Shown here in pieces: positions 18,627 through 26,531 of a stretch of DNA of 64,000 bases. Each line of letters starts with the position of its first letter. Within the stretch, counting starts at the first letter, position 1. A program made the position numbers and the translations under genes. The DNA is from Streptomyces longwoodensis (GTDB lineage: Bacteria > Actinomycetota > Actinomycetes > Streptomycetales > Streptomycetaceae), in the NCBI RefSeq assembly GCF_001514125.1, contig NZ_KQ948560.1:223134-287133 (forward strand), given 5' to 3'. Below the pieces are notes generated by a model. That model was not told the origin of the DNA. It did no database searches and saw nothing but the letters and a program-made list of their open reading frames with translations.

Positions 18627-19964
18627 ATGACACAGGCCCCCGCGACCCCCCAGAGCCTCCGGCGCCGGCACGACCGCGAGATCGTCACCCTGGCCGTTCC
18701 CGCCTTCGGCGCCCTGGTCGCGGAGCCCCTCTTCGTCATGGCCGACAGCGCCATCGTCGGCCACCTCGGCACCGCCCAGCTGGCCGGGCTCGGCGTCGCC
18801 TCCGCCCTCCTCACCACCGCCGTCAGCGTCTTCGTCTTCCTCGCCTACGCCACCACCGCGGCCGTCGCCCGGCGGGTGGGTGCGGGCGACCTCCAGGCCG
18901 CCATCCGCCAAGGCATGGACGGCATCTGGCTCGCCCTGCTGCTCGGCGCCGCCGTGATCGTCGTCGTCCTGCCCACCGCCCCCGCGCTCGTCGGCCTCTT
19001 CGGCGCCTCCGACACGGCCGCCCCCTACGCGACGACCTACCTGCGGATCTCGTCGCTCGGCATCCCCGCCATGCTCACCGTCCTCGCGGCGACCGGCGTC
19101 CTGCGCGGGCTCCAGGACACCAGGACACCGCTCTACGTGGCCGTCGCGGGCTTCGTCGCCAACGCGGCCCTGAACGCGGGGCTCGTCTACGGCGCCGGCC
19201 TGGGGATCGCCGGCTCCGCCTGGGGCACGGTCATCGCCCAGTGCGGCATGGCCGCGGTCTACCTGGTCATGGTCGTCCGGGGCGCCCGGCGCCACGGCGC
19301 GTCCCTGCGGCCCGACGCCGCCGGGATCCGGGCCTCCGCCCAGGCCGGCGCGCCCCTGCTGGTGCGGACGCTGTCCCTGCGGGCGATCCTGATGATCGCC
19401 ACGGCCGTCGCCGCACGACTCGGCGACGCCGACATCGCGGCCCACCAGATCATCCTGTCCCTGTGGAGCCTGCTGGCCTTCGCGCTCGACGCCATCGCCA
19501 TCGCCGGACAGGCCATCATCGGCCGCTACCTCGGGGCGGGCGACGCCGACGGCGCCCGTGCCGCCTGTCGGCGCATGGTCCAGTGGGGCATCGCCGTGGG
19601 CGTGGTCCTGGGGGCGCTGGTCGTCGTCAGCCGGCCGGTGTTCCTGACGCTGTTCACCAGCGACGCCGCCGTCCAGGACGCCGCCCTGCCCGCTCTGGTG
19701 ATCGTGGCGCTCTCCCAGCCGGTCTCCGGGATCGTCTTCGTCCTCGACGGCGTCCTGATGGGCGCGGGCGACGGGCCCTACCTGGCCTGGGCGATGCTGG
19801 TGACACTCGCGGTGTTCGCGCCGGTGGCGTTCCTCGTGCCGGTCTTCGGCGGTGGGCTCACCGCGCTGTGGGCGGCCATGACGCTGATGATGATCGTGCG
19901 CATGGTGACGCTGTGGCTGCGGTCCCGCTCCGGCCGCTGGATCGTCACGGGCGCGACGCGCTGA
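18627..19964 (+). CDS. MATE-family efflux transporter
   Basis: 445 residues, 12 hydrophobic segments in two homologous halves. The opening REIVTLAVPAFGALVAEPLFVMADSAIVGHLGT is the DinF-like MATE signature. Such proteins export drugs or metabolites by H+ or Na+ antiport. Start ATG 18627; an in-frame GTG at 18621 is possible. Convergent with the ribosomal operon. Confidence 0.9.
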   Translation: MTQAPATPQSLRRRHDREIVTLAVPAFGALVAEPLFVMADSAIVGHLGTAQLAGLGVASALLTTAVSVFVFLAYATTAAVARRVGAGDLQAAIRQGMDGIWLALLLGAAVIVVVLPTAPALVGLFGASDTAAPYATTYLRISSLGIPAMLTVLAATGVLRGLQDTRTPLYVAVAGFVANAALNAGLVYGAGLGIAGSAWGTVIAQCGMAAVYLVMVVRGARRHGASLRPDAAGIRASAQAGAPLLVRTLSLRAILMIATAVAARLGDADIAAHQIILSLWSLLAFALDAIAIAGQAIIGRYLGAGDADGARAACRRMVQWGIAVGVVLGALVVVSRPVFLTLFTSDAAVQDAALPALVIVALSQPVSGIVFVLDGVLMGAGDGPYLAWAMLVTLAVFAPVAFLVPVFGGGLTALWAAMTLMMIVRMVTLWLRSRSGRWIVTGATR

Positions 19965-19966
19965 GC

Positions 19967-19980
19967 GTTTCACGTGAAAC
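19967..19980. other. parS, exact
   Basis: GTTTCACGTGAAAC starting 2 bp after the MATE stop codon. Confidence 0.95.
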
Positions 19981-20028
19981 ACCGGGCCCCGGCCCGCCCC
20001 GGGAGACCCACCCGGGCACGGACACAGA

Positions 20029-20062
20029 ACTGGGGCCGCATCCCGGAGGATGCGGCCCCAGT
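20029..20062. terminator. Bidirectional terminator, MATE / rplI
   Basis: 15-bp perfect stem (ACTGGGGCCGCATCC with its complement) and a CGGA tetraloop between convergent genes. Confidence 0.85.
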
Positions 20063-20084
20063 CAGTGCTCAGCGAGCAGACCGC

Positions 20085-20531
20085 TTACGCGGCGACGACC
20101 TCGATGTTGACCTTGGCGGCCACCTCGGGGTGCAGACGCACGGACGTCTCGTGGGCGCCCAGCGTCTTGATCGGCGTACCGAGCTCGATGCGGCGCTTGT
20201 CGACCTCGGGACCACCGGCGGCCTTGATCGCGGACGCGACGTCGGCCGGGGTGACGGAACCGAAGAGCCGGCCGGCGTCGCCGGAGCGAACGGCCAGACG
20301 GACCTTCACGCCCTCGAGCTGGGCCTTGATGGCGTTGGCCTGCTCGATGGTCTGGATCTCGTGGATCTTGCGAGCACGACGGATCTGCTCGACGTCCTTC
20401 TCGCCACCCTTGGTCCAGCGGATCGCGAACTTCCGCGGGATCAGGTAGTTGCGGGCGTAGCCGTCCTTGACGTCGACGACTTCGCCAGCGGCGCCGAGGC
20501 CGGAGACCTCGTGGGTGAGGATGATCTTCAT
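20085..20531 (-). CDS. rplI: 50S ribosomal protein L9
   Basis: 148 residues, normal length. The N-terminal MKIILTHEVSGLGAAGEVVDVKDGYARNYLIP motif is the L9 signature that binds 23S rRNA; a long helix and a C-terminal domain follow. Last gene of the rpsF-ssb-rpsR-rplI operon. Confidence 0.97.
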   Translation of the reverse strand: MKIILTHEVSGLGAAGEVVDVKDGYARNYLIPRKFAIRWTKGGEKDVEQIRRARKIHEIQTIEQANAIKAQLEGVKVRLAVRSGDAGRLFGSVTPADVASAIKAAGGPEVDKRRIELGTPIKTLGAHETSVRLHPEVAAKVNIEVVAA

Positions 20532-20549
20532 GAGTCGGTCACCCTTCCC

Positions 20550-20786
20550 TTATCGCGCGGTGGACGTGTAGGGCAGCAGCGCCATCTCACGGCTGTTCTT
20601 GACGGCCGTGGCGACGTCACGCTGGTGCTGCGTGCAGTTGCCGGTCACGCGGCGGGCACGGATCTTGCCGCGGTCGGAAATGAACTTCCGCAGCATGTTC
20701 GTGTCCTTGTAGTCCACGTACGTGACCTTGTCCTTGCAGAAAGCGCAGACCTTCTTCTTCGGCTTGCGCACAGGCGGCTTCGCCAT
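20550..20786 (-). CDS. rpsR: 30S ribosomal protein S18, zinc-ribbon form
   Basis: 78 residues. It contains CAFC and NCTQH, so this is the Cys-containing (zinc-binding) paralogue rather than the Cys-free, zinc-starvation-induced form that many actinomycetes carry elsewhere. Binds S6 on the 30S platform. 18-bp gap to rplI. Confidence 0.95.
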   Translation of the reverse strand: MAKPPVRKPKKKVCAFCKDKVTYVDYKDTNMLRKFISDRGKIRARRVTGNCTQHQRDVATAVKNSREMALLPYTSTAR

Positions 20787-20831
20787 GGGGTTTCTCCTGT
20801 GTGATCAAGAAGGGGGGGTATCGAGCCGTCC

Positions 20832-21419
20832 CTAGAAGGGGGGCTCGTCCGAGTAGCCGCCACCGCCGCCGGAGCCGCCGCCCCAGCCGCCGCCGCCCTG
20901 CTGGGCGCCACCGGCGGGAGCACCGGTCGCCCAGGGGTCGTCGGCCGGAGCGCCGCCACCCTGCTGGCCGCCACCGGGGCCACCGCCCCAGCCGCCGCCC
21001 TGCTGGCCGCCACCGCCACCGCCGAAGCCGCCGCCCCCGCCCTGGCCACCGCGGCCGGCGGTCTTGGTGACCTTGGCCGTGGCGTTGCGCAGGCTGGGAC
21101 CGACTTCCTCGACGTCCAGCTCGTAGACCGTGCGCTTGACGCCCTCACGGTCCTCGTAGGACCGCTGCTTCAGCCGGCCCTGCACGAGGACGCGCATGCC
21201 TCGCTGGAGCGACTCGGCGACGTTCTCCGCCGCCTGACGCCAGACCGAGCAGGTCAGGAACAGGCTCTCGCCGTCCTTCCACTCGTTCGTCTGGCGGTCG
21301 AAGGTGCGGGGGGTGGACGCGACACGGAACTTCGCGACCGCCGCACCGGAGGGGGTGAAGCGCAGCTCGGGGTCATCGACAAGGTTGCCGATGACCGTGA
21401 TGACGGTCTCGCCTGCCAT
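20832..21419 (-). CDS. ssb: Single-stranded DNA-binding protein SSB
   Basis: 195 residues. An OB-fold occupies 1-115 (MAGETVITVIGNLVDDPELRFTPSG with RTFDRQTNEWKDGE). A very Gly-rich linker of about 65 residues follows, and the acidic tip DEPPF binds partner proteins. It coats single-stranded DNA in replication and repair. Its place between rpsF and rpsR is the standard one. Confidence 0.96.
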   Translation of the reverse strand: MAGETVITVIGNLVDDPELRFTPSGAAVAKFRVASTPRTFDRQTNEWKDGESLFLTCSVWRQAAENVAESLQRGMRVLVQGRLKQRSYEDREGVKRTVYELDVEEVGPSLRNATAKVTKTAGRGGQGGGGGFGGGGGGQQGGGWGGGPGGGQQGGGAPADDPWATGAPAGGAQQGGGGWGGGSGGGGGYSDEPPF

Positions 21420-21498
21420 GGGGGAACCTCTCGGCGGGTTTGCTGCTGCTGGCTGCTGGTGGTGCTACTCGATTCCCGGGACTGGCTGAGCCGGAGGC

Positions 21499-21789
21499 TC
21501 AGTGGGTCTCGGGACGGAGGACCTTGGTCCGGAGGACCGACTCGTTCAGGTTCATCTGGCGGTCGAGCTCCTTGACGACCGCAGGCTCGGCCTGCAGGTC
21601 GATGACCGAGTAGATGCCCTCGGGCTTCTTCTTGATCTCGTACGAGAGACGACGACGGCCCCAGGTGTCGACCTTCTCCACCTTTCCGTTGCCCTCACGG
21701 ACGACGGAGAGGAAGTTCTCGATCAGGGGGGCGACAGCGCGCTCCTCCAGATCGGGGTCGAGGATGACCATCACCTCGTAGTGACGCAT
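21499..21789 (-). CDS. rpsF: 30S ribosomal protein S6
   Basis: 96 residues from ATG 21789 (MRHYEVMVILDPDLEER), with WGRRRLSYEIKKKPEGIY, the S6 core. First gene of the operon; an AGGAGGTGGG-type site lies upstream of the start. Confidence 0.96.
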   Translation of the reverse strand: MRHYEVMVILDPDLEERAVAPLIENFLSVVREGNGKVEKVDTWGRRRLSYEIKKKPEGIYSVIDLQAEPAVVKELDRQMNLNESVLRTKVLRPETH

Positions 21790-21975
21790 GTGGAACCCAC
21801 CTCCTTCGGACTCAGCGGCCACGGTCGTTCCGTGGCAGGAGGGTTGTGATGCGTTCGCAACGGTATCGGCCGCCACTGACAATCGGTCGGGCGTGGGCAG
21901 ACACCGGTGCAGACGGTACACAGTACCCGCACCCACGCTTCCGGTTGAAATCCGGCCGGGAAGCCCGTCAGTCTT

Positions 21976-21994
21976 GTACACGTCGGGTGTGTAC
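21976..21994. promoter_or_regulatory. Inverted repeat GTACAC-7-GTGTAC upstream of a small membrane-protein gene
   Basis: Exact 6-bp arms 38 bp before the ATG at 22032. It could be an operator; no regulator is identifiable nearby. Confidence 0.35.
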
Positions 21995-22031
21995 GGCGCT
22001 ACGATGCGCCGCCTTCCGCAGGAGGTGCCCC

Positions 22032-22343
22032 ATGGCACAACAGGCATTGCAACCCAACACCGCCGGATCCCTCTTCGCCACCGACGGCAAGCGCCACCCG
22101 GTCCAGGACGCCCTCACGGCGCTCACCCTGGTCCTCGGGGTGGTGTCCTTCGTCACGGCGCAGTTCGACAGCCTCCACCTGCTGAGCTCGTGGACGGGTC
22201 TGGTGGGGATCGTCACCGGCGCCTACGGGCAGTGGATCTCCGTGACCACCCGCGAGCGCTTCGGACTGATCCTGGGCCTCGGTGCCTCCGGCGTCGGCTT
22301 CCTGCTGGGGATGGCCAACGGCGGCCTCTTCGGCGGCCTCTAG
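22032..22343 (+). CDS. Small integral membrane protein of unknown function
   Basis: 103 residues from ATG 22032, with GGAGGT 5 nt upstream. Hydrophobic segments lie at about 32-48, 52-68 and 79-98 (LTLVLGVVSFV, TGLVGIVTGAYGQWI, LILGLGASGVGFLLGMANGGL). It looks like a conserved Streptomyces hypothetical. No enzymatic motif was seen. Confidence 0.8.
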   Translation: MAQQALQPNTAGSLFATDGKRHPVQDALTALTLVLGVVSFVTAQFDSLHLLSSWTGLVGIVTGAYGQWISVTTRERFGLILGLGASGVGFLLGMANGGLFGGL

Positions 22344-22525
22344 TGATCTGACCGCGACCGGCGGCCGGGCCCCTCCGGCCGCCCCGCGCACGCCCCCGCC
22401 GCACCCGGGTCGGGGCGAAGGTGCCGTACGCCCAAACGGGGTGCTCCCCGGGCGCAGTAGGCTTCGGCGCGAGAGCCGGAGCCCCTGAACCCATGGGGAC
22501 ACACCAGCCCGAGGAGCGCCCCGAC

Positions 22526-23647
22526 ATGAGCCTGACCCTGAGGACGATCAGCCGCGAGCAGCATCTGGCATTCATCCAGAGCCTGCCGGCGGCGAGCCAC
22601 ATGCAGGTCCCGGCCTGGGCTGACGTCAAGGCCGAGTGGCGGTCGGAGAACCTCGGCTGGTTCGACGAGCGCACCGGCGCGCTGGTCGGCGCGGGTCTCG
22701 TCCTCTACCGGCAGCTCCCCAAGATCAAGCGCTACCTGGCCTACCTGCCCGAGGGCCCGGTCATCAACTGGTACGCGCCGAACCTGACCGAGTGGCTGGA
22801 GCCGATGCTCGCGCACCTCAAGCAGCAGGGCGCGTTCTCCGTGAAGATGGGCCCGCCGGTCGTCATCCGGCGCTGGGAGGCCAACTCCATCAAGCAGGGC
22901 ATCCAGAACCCGGACGTGAAGCGGCTGCGCGACATCGAGGCCGACTTCATCGAGCCGCGCGCCTTCGAGGTGGCCGACAAGCTGCGCCGGATGGGCTGGC
23001 AGCAGGGCGAGGACGGCGGCGCCGGCTTCGGTGACGTCCAGCCGCGCTACGTCTTCCAGGTGCCGCTGGCGAACCGTTCGCTCGAAGAGGTCCACAAGAA
23101 CTTCAACCAGCTGTGGCGCCGCAACATCAAGAAGGCCGAGAAGGCCGGCGTCGAGGTCGTCCAGGGCGGCTACCACGACCTGGAGGAGTGGCAGCGTCTG
23201 TACGAGATCACGGCCGTGCGCGACCACTTCCGGCCGCGCCCGCTGTCGTACTTCCAGCGCATGTGGACGGCCCTCAACTCCGAGGACCCCAACCGGATGC
23301 GGCTGTACTTCGCCCGCCACAACGGGGTGAACCTGGCGGCGGCGACCATGCTGATCGTCGGCGGGCACGTCTGGTACTCCTACGGCGCCTCCGACAACAT
23401 CGGCCGTGAGTTCCGCCCGTCGAACGCCATGCAGTGGCGGATGCTGCGCGACGCCTACGCGCTCGGCGCGACGGTCTACGACCTGCGCGGCATCTCCGAC
23501 TCGCTGGACGAGAGCGACCACCTCTTCGGTCTGATCCAGTTCAAGGTCGGCACCGGCGGGGAGGCGGCCGAGTACCTGGGCGAGTGGGACTTCCCGCTCA
23601 ACAAGCTGCTCCACAAGGCCCTCGACATCTACATGTCGCGCCGCTGA
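22526..23647 (+). CDS. femX: FemABX peptidoglycan-bridge aminoacyltransferase FemX
   Basis: 373 residues from ATG 22526 with GAGGAG upstream. Twin GNAT-like domains with a coiled stretch in the typical place. Recognisable blocks are HMQVPAWADVKAEW, WRRNIKKAEKAGVEV and YDLRGISDSLDESDHLFGLIQFKVGTG. FemX transfers glycine from tRNA to the LL-diaminopimelate side chain of peptidoglycan precursors in Streptomyces. It is followed after 75 bp by an alanine-racemase-like gene on the same strand. Confidence 0.9.
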   Translation: MSLTLRTISREQHLAFIQSLPAASHMQVPAWADVKAEWRSENLGWFDERTGALVGAGLVLYRQLPKIKRYLAYLPEGPVINWYAPNLTEWLEPMLAHLKQQGAFSVKMGPPVVIRRWEANSIKQGIQNPDVKRLRDIEADFIEPRAFEVADKLRRMGWQQGEDGGAGFGDVQPRYVFQVPLANRSLEEVHKNFNQLWRRNIKKAEKAGVEVVQGGYHDLEEWQRLYEITAVRDHFRPRPLSYFQRMWTALNSEDPNRMRLYFARHNGVNLAAATMLIVGGHVWYSYGASDNIGREFRPSNAMQWRMLRDAYALGATVYDLRGISDSLDESDHLFGLIQFKVGTGGEAAEYLGEWDFPLNKLLHKALDIYMSRR

Positions 23648-23722
23648 CGCGTCGCGTCGGGTGCTTCGATACACACAGCCACCACAGCCAACACAGTCAC
23701 GAGAAAGGTCCCGGGTCCGGCC

Positions 23723-24754
23723 ATGGCGCTCACGCTCTACGTCGACACCGCGCGCTGGCGGGCGCACCACAAGCACGTGCAGGAGCAGTTCCCCGGTCTG
23801 GTCCCGGTCTGCAAGGGCAACGGCTACGGCTTCGGGCACGAGCGGCTGGCCGAGGAGGCGACCCGCCTCGGCTCGGACGTCCTCGCCGTCGGGACGACGT
23901 ACGAGGCCGCGCGCATCAAGGACTGGTTCGGCGGTGACCTGCTGGTGCTGACGCCGTACCGGCGCGGCGAGGAGCCGGTGCCGCTGCCGGACCGCGTCAT
24001 CCGCTCGGTGTCCTCCATCGACGGCGTGTTCGGCCTCGTCGGGGCCCGGGTGGTCATCGAGGTGATGTCCTCGATGAAGCGCCACGGGGTGAGCGAGCAG
24101 GACCTGCCCCAGCTGCACTCCGCCATCGAGAACGTCCGCCTGGAGGGCTTCGCCATCCACCTGCCGCTCGACCGCACCGACGGCTCCGACGCCGTCGAGG
24201 AGGTCATCGGCTGGATGGACCGGCTGCGCGCGGCCCGGCTGCCGCTGCACACCATGTTCGTCAGCCACCTGAAGGCCGAGGAACTGCAGCGGCTGCAGCA
24301 GCAGTTCCCGCAGACCCGCTTCCGCGCGCGGATCGGCACGCGGCTGTGGCTGGGCGACCACGACGCCACCGAGTACCGCGGTGCGGTGCTGGACGTCACC
24401 CGGGTCGCGAAGGGCGACCGCTTCGGTTACCGCCAGCAGAAGGCGGCCTCCGACGGCTACCTGGTGGTCGTGGCGGGCGGCACCTCGCACGGGGTGGGCC
24501 TGGAGGCGCCGAAGGCGCTGCACGGTGTCATGCCGCGCGCCAAGGGCGTCGCCCGGGCCGGTCTCGCCACGGTCAACCGGAACCTCTCGCCGTTCGTCTG
24601 GGGCGGCAAGCAGCGCTGGTTCGCCGAGCCGCCGCACATGCAGGTGTCCATCCTGTTCGTGCCCTCGGACGCGCCGGAGCCCCAGGTCGGCGACGAACTG
24701 GTGGCCCACCTGCGGCACACCACCACGCAGTTCGACCGGCTCGTGGACCGCTAG
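23723..24754 (+). CDS. Alanine-racemase-like PLP protein
   Basis: 343 residues, somewhat shorter than ordinary Alr. The PLP-lysine motif VPVCKGNGYGFGHE is at about 27-40, and the barrel strand motifs EVMSSMKRHG and ARIGTRLWLGD are present. The C-terminal part does not show the racemase motif GYADGYPR, whose neighbourhood supplies the second catalytic acid/base; instead GTSHGVGLEAPKALHG stands at the equivalent place. It may therefore not racemise alanine. The neighbouring femX suggests a cell-wall role, by inference. Confidence 0.82.
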   Translation: MALTLYVDTARWRAHHKHVQEQFPGLVPVCKGNGYGFGHERLAEEATRLGSDVLAVGTTYEAARIKDWFGGDLLVLTPYRRGEEPVPLPDRVIRSVSSIDGVFGLVGARVVIEVMSSMKRHGVSEQDLPQLHSAIENVRLEGFAIHLPLDRTDGSDAVEEVIGWMDRLRAARLPLHTMFVSHLKAEELQRLQQQFPQTRFRARIGTRLWLGDHDATEYRGAVLDVTRVAKGDRFGYRQQKAASDGYLVVVAGGTSHGVGLEAPKALHGVMPRAKGVARAGLATVNRNLSPFVWGGKQRWFAEPPHMQVSILFVPSDAPEPQVGDELVAHLRHTTTQFDRLVDR

Positions 24755-24782
24755 CCGCTCCGGCGCCGCCGGCAGGACAACA

Positions 24783-24817
24783 CGAAAGGCCGTACACGGG
24801 CTGTGTACGGCCTTTCG
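24783..24817. terminator. Bidirectional terminator hairpin
   Basis: 15-bp perfect stem (CGAAAGGCCGTACAC with its complement) and a 5-nt loop between convergent genes. Confidence 0.85.
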
Positions 24818-24858
24818 CACGCCCGGGGCCCCGTGGGGCCTCCCGCTTCCCCGACGGC

Positions 24859-26358
24859 TCACAAGGGGCCGTCGGACGCCTCCTCGCGGCCCCACTCCAC
24901 CTGCGGGCCGTCGACGTGAGCGGCGTGCCGCGGCGGATGGGCCGCGGCCCCGAGGACGAACTTGTCCGGTGCGCCGTCGAGGACGCCCCCGGAGGGATCG
25001 TCGTCCCCGGCCTGCCGGACGACGTCCCGCTCGGGCATGAGGATGTCGCGGACGACGACGGCGCACAGGTAGAGCGTCCCGGCGATGTGGAGGCCGATGG
25101 CGTACTGGTAACCGTCGGTCGGCAGGCCCTTGTGGGCGTCGCCGCTGGTCGTGTAGGCGAGGTACAGCCAGATGCCCAGGAAGTACGCCACCTCGCAGGC
25201 CTGCCAGATCAGGAAGTCCCGCCACTTGGGACGGGCCAGCACCGCCAGCGGCACCAGCCACAGCACGTACTGCGGGGAGTAGACCTTGTTGGTGACGATG
25301 AAGGCCGCCACCACCAGGAACGCCAGCTGGGCGAAGCGGGGCCGGCGCGGCGCGGTCAGGGTCAGTCCGGCGATGCCCAGGAAGCACAGCACGACCAGCG
25401 CCGTGGCGAGCGTGTTGACGCTGTCGGTGGTCAGCGGGTCGGAGGACTTCTGCGCCAGGACCAGCCAGAAGGAGCCGAAGTCGACGCCCCGCTCCTGGCT
25501 GAACGTGTAGAACTTCGACCAGCCGTCGAAGGCGAACAGCATGACCGGCACGTTGACCGCCAGCCAGGCGACCACGGCACCGGCCAGGGCCCTGCCGAAG
25601 GGCCGCCAGGTGCCGGCCCGCCAGCACAGCAGGAACAGCGGTCCGAGCAGGAACACCGGGTAGAGCTTGGCGGCCGTGGCGAGCCCCAGCAGGACGCCGA
25701 ACGCGAGGGCACGGCCCCGGGACCACATCAGCATCGCCGCGGCCGTCAGGGCGACCGCGAAGAGGTCCCAGTTGATGGTGGCGGTCAGCGCGAAGGCGGG
25801 GGCGAGCGCGACCAGCAGACCGTCCCAGGGACGGCGGGCGTGGGTGCGGCTCACGCAGACCACGATCACGGCCGCGCAGGCCATGAGCATCCCCGCGTTG
25901 ACCATCCAGTACCACTGGGCCTGGTGCTGGAGGCTGCCGCTGCCGGGGGTGAGCCAGGCGGCGACCTCCATGAAGAGGCCGGTCAGCACCGGGTATTCGA
26001 GGTACTGCATGTCGCCGGGCAGCTTGTCGAAGTACGGCACCAGGCCGTCCGCGAAGCCCCGCCCCTGGTACAGGTGCGGGATGTCCGAGTAGCAGGCGTG
26101 CGTGTACTGGGAGCTGGCGCCGAAGAACCACCCCGAGTCGTAGCAGGGCAGCTTCTGGACCATGCCGAGGGCGAACATCCCGATCGCCACCAGCGCCACC
26201 ACGCGCACCGGCGTCCACCAGGAGGCGCCGAGCAGGGCGCGCCGGCCGATGGGGCCGCCGATCAGCTCGCTGCCGGCCCGGGAGACCGCGTCGTCCCTGG
26301 TGGGGCACACCGGGTCCGCTTCGTGCACGCTCGCTTGCGTCGAATCTGCGCTGGGCAT
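24859..26358 (-). CDS. GT87-type (DUF2029) membrane glycosyltransferase
   Basis: 499 residues with at least nine hydrophobic segments. An extracytoplasmic loop follows the first one, with CYDSGW and an acidic YPVLTGLFME motif, and the WDLFAVAL and SPQYVLWLVPL blocks are typical of polyprenol-phosphate-dependent GT-C transferases. In mycobacteria GT87 enzymes mannosylate cell-envelope glycolipids; the Streptomyces acceptor is unknown. The C-terminal 60 residues are soluble and Asp/Gly-rich. Confidence 0.82.
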   Translation of the reverse strand: MPSADSTQASVHEADPVCPTRDDAVSRAGSELIGGPIGRRALLGASWWTPVRVVALVAIGMFALGMVQKLPCYDSGWFFGASSQYTHACYSDIPHLYQGRGFADGLVPYFDKLPGDMQYLEYPVLTGLFMEVAAWLTPGSGSLQHQAQWYWMVNAGMLMACAAVIVVCVSRTHARRPWDGLLVALAPAFALTATINWDLFAVALTAAAMLMWSRGRALAFGVLLGLATAAKLYPVFLLGPLFLLCWRAGTWRPFGRALAGAVVAWLAVNVPVMLFAFDGWSKFYTFSQERGVDFGSFWLVLAQKSSDPLTTDSVNTLATALVVLCFLGIAGLTLTAPRRPRFAQLAFLVVAAFIVTNKVYSPQYVLWLVPLAVLARPKWRDFLIWQACEVAYFLGIWLYLAYTTSGDAHKGLPTDGYQYAIGLHIAGTLYLCAVVVRDILMPERDVVRQAGDDDPSGGVLDGAPDKFVLGAAAHPPRHAAHVDGPQVEWGREEASDGPL

Positions 26359-26474
26359 GGCTCACATCCTGCCGTACGGACCCAGGAAATGACTGAGGGC
26401 CGCCCCACCTGGTGCGGTGTGACGGCCCTCGACTCCTGGGGGCACCGGCTCCTGCCCGCTGGGGGACAGACCGT

Positions 26475-26488
26475 GTTTCACGTGAACA
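26475..26488. other. Degenerate parS, two mismatches
   Basis: GTTTCACGTGAACA: one half-site is exact and the other has its last two bases altered. It lies exactly 21 bp from the perfect site at 26496. Confidence 0.5.
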
Positions 26489-26495
26489 GGCGCAT

Positions 26496-26509
26496 GTTTC
26501 ACGTGAAAC
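26496..26509. other. parS, exact
   Basis: GTTTCACGTGAAAC, 22 bp beyond the stop of the penicillin-binding protein gene. Confidence 0.95.
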
Positions 26510-26531
26510 ACCCGGTGCCGGGCGAACGGCG

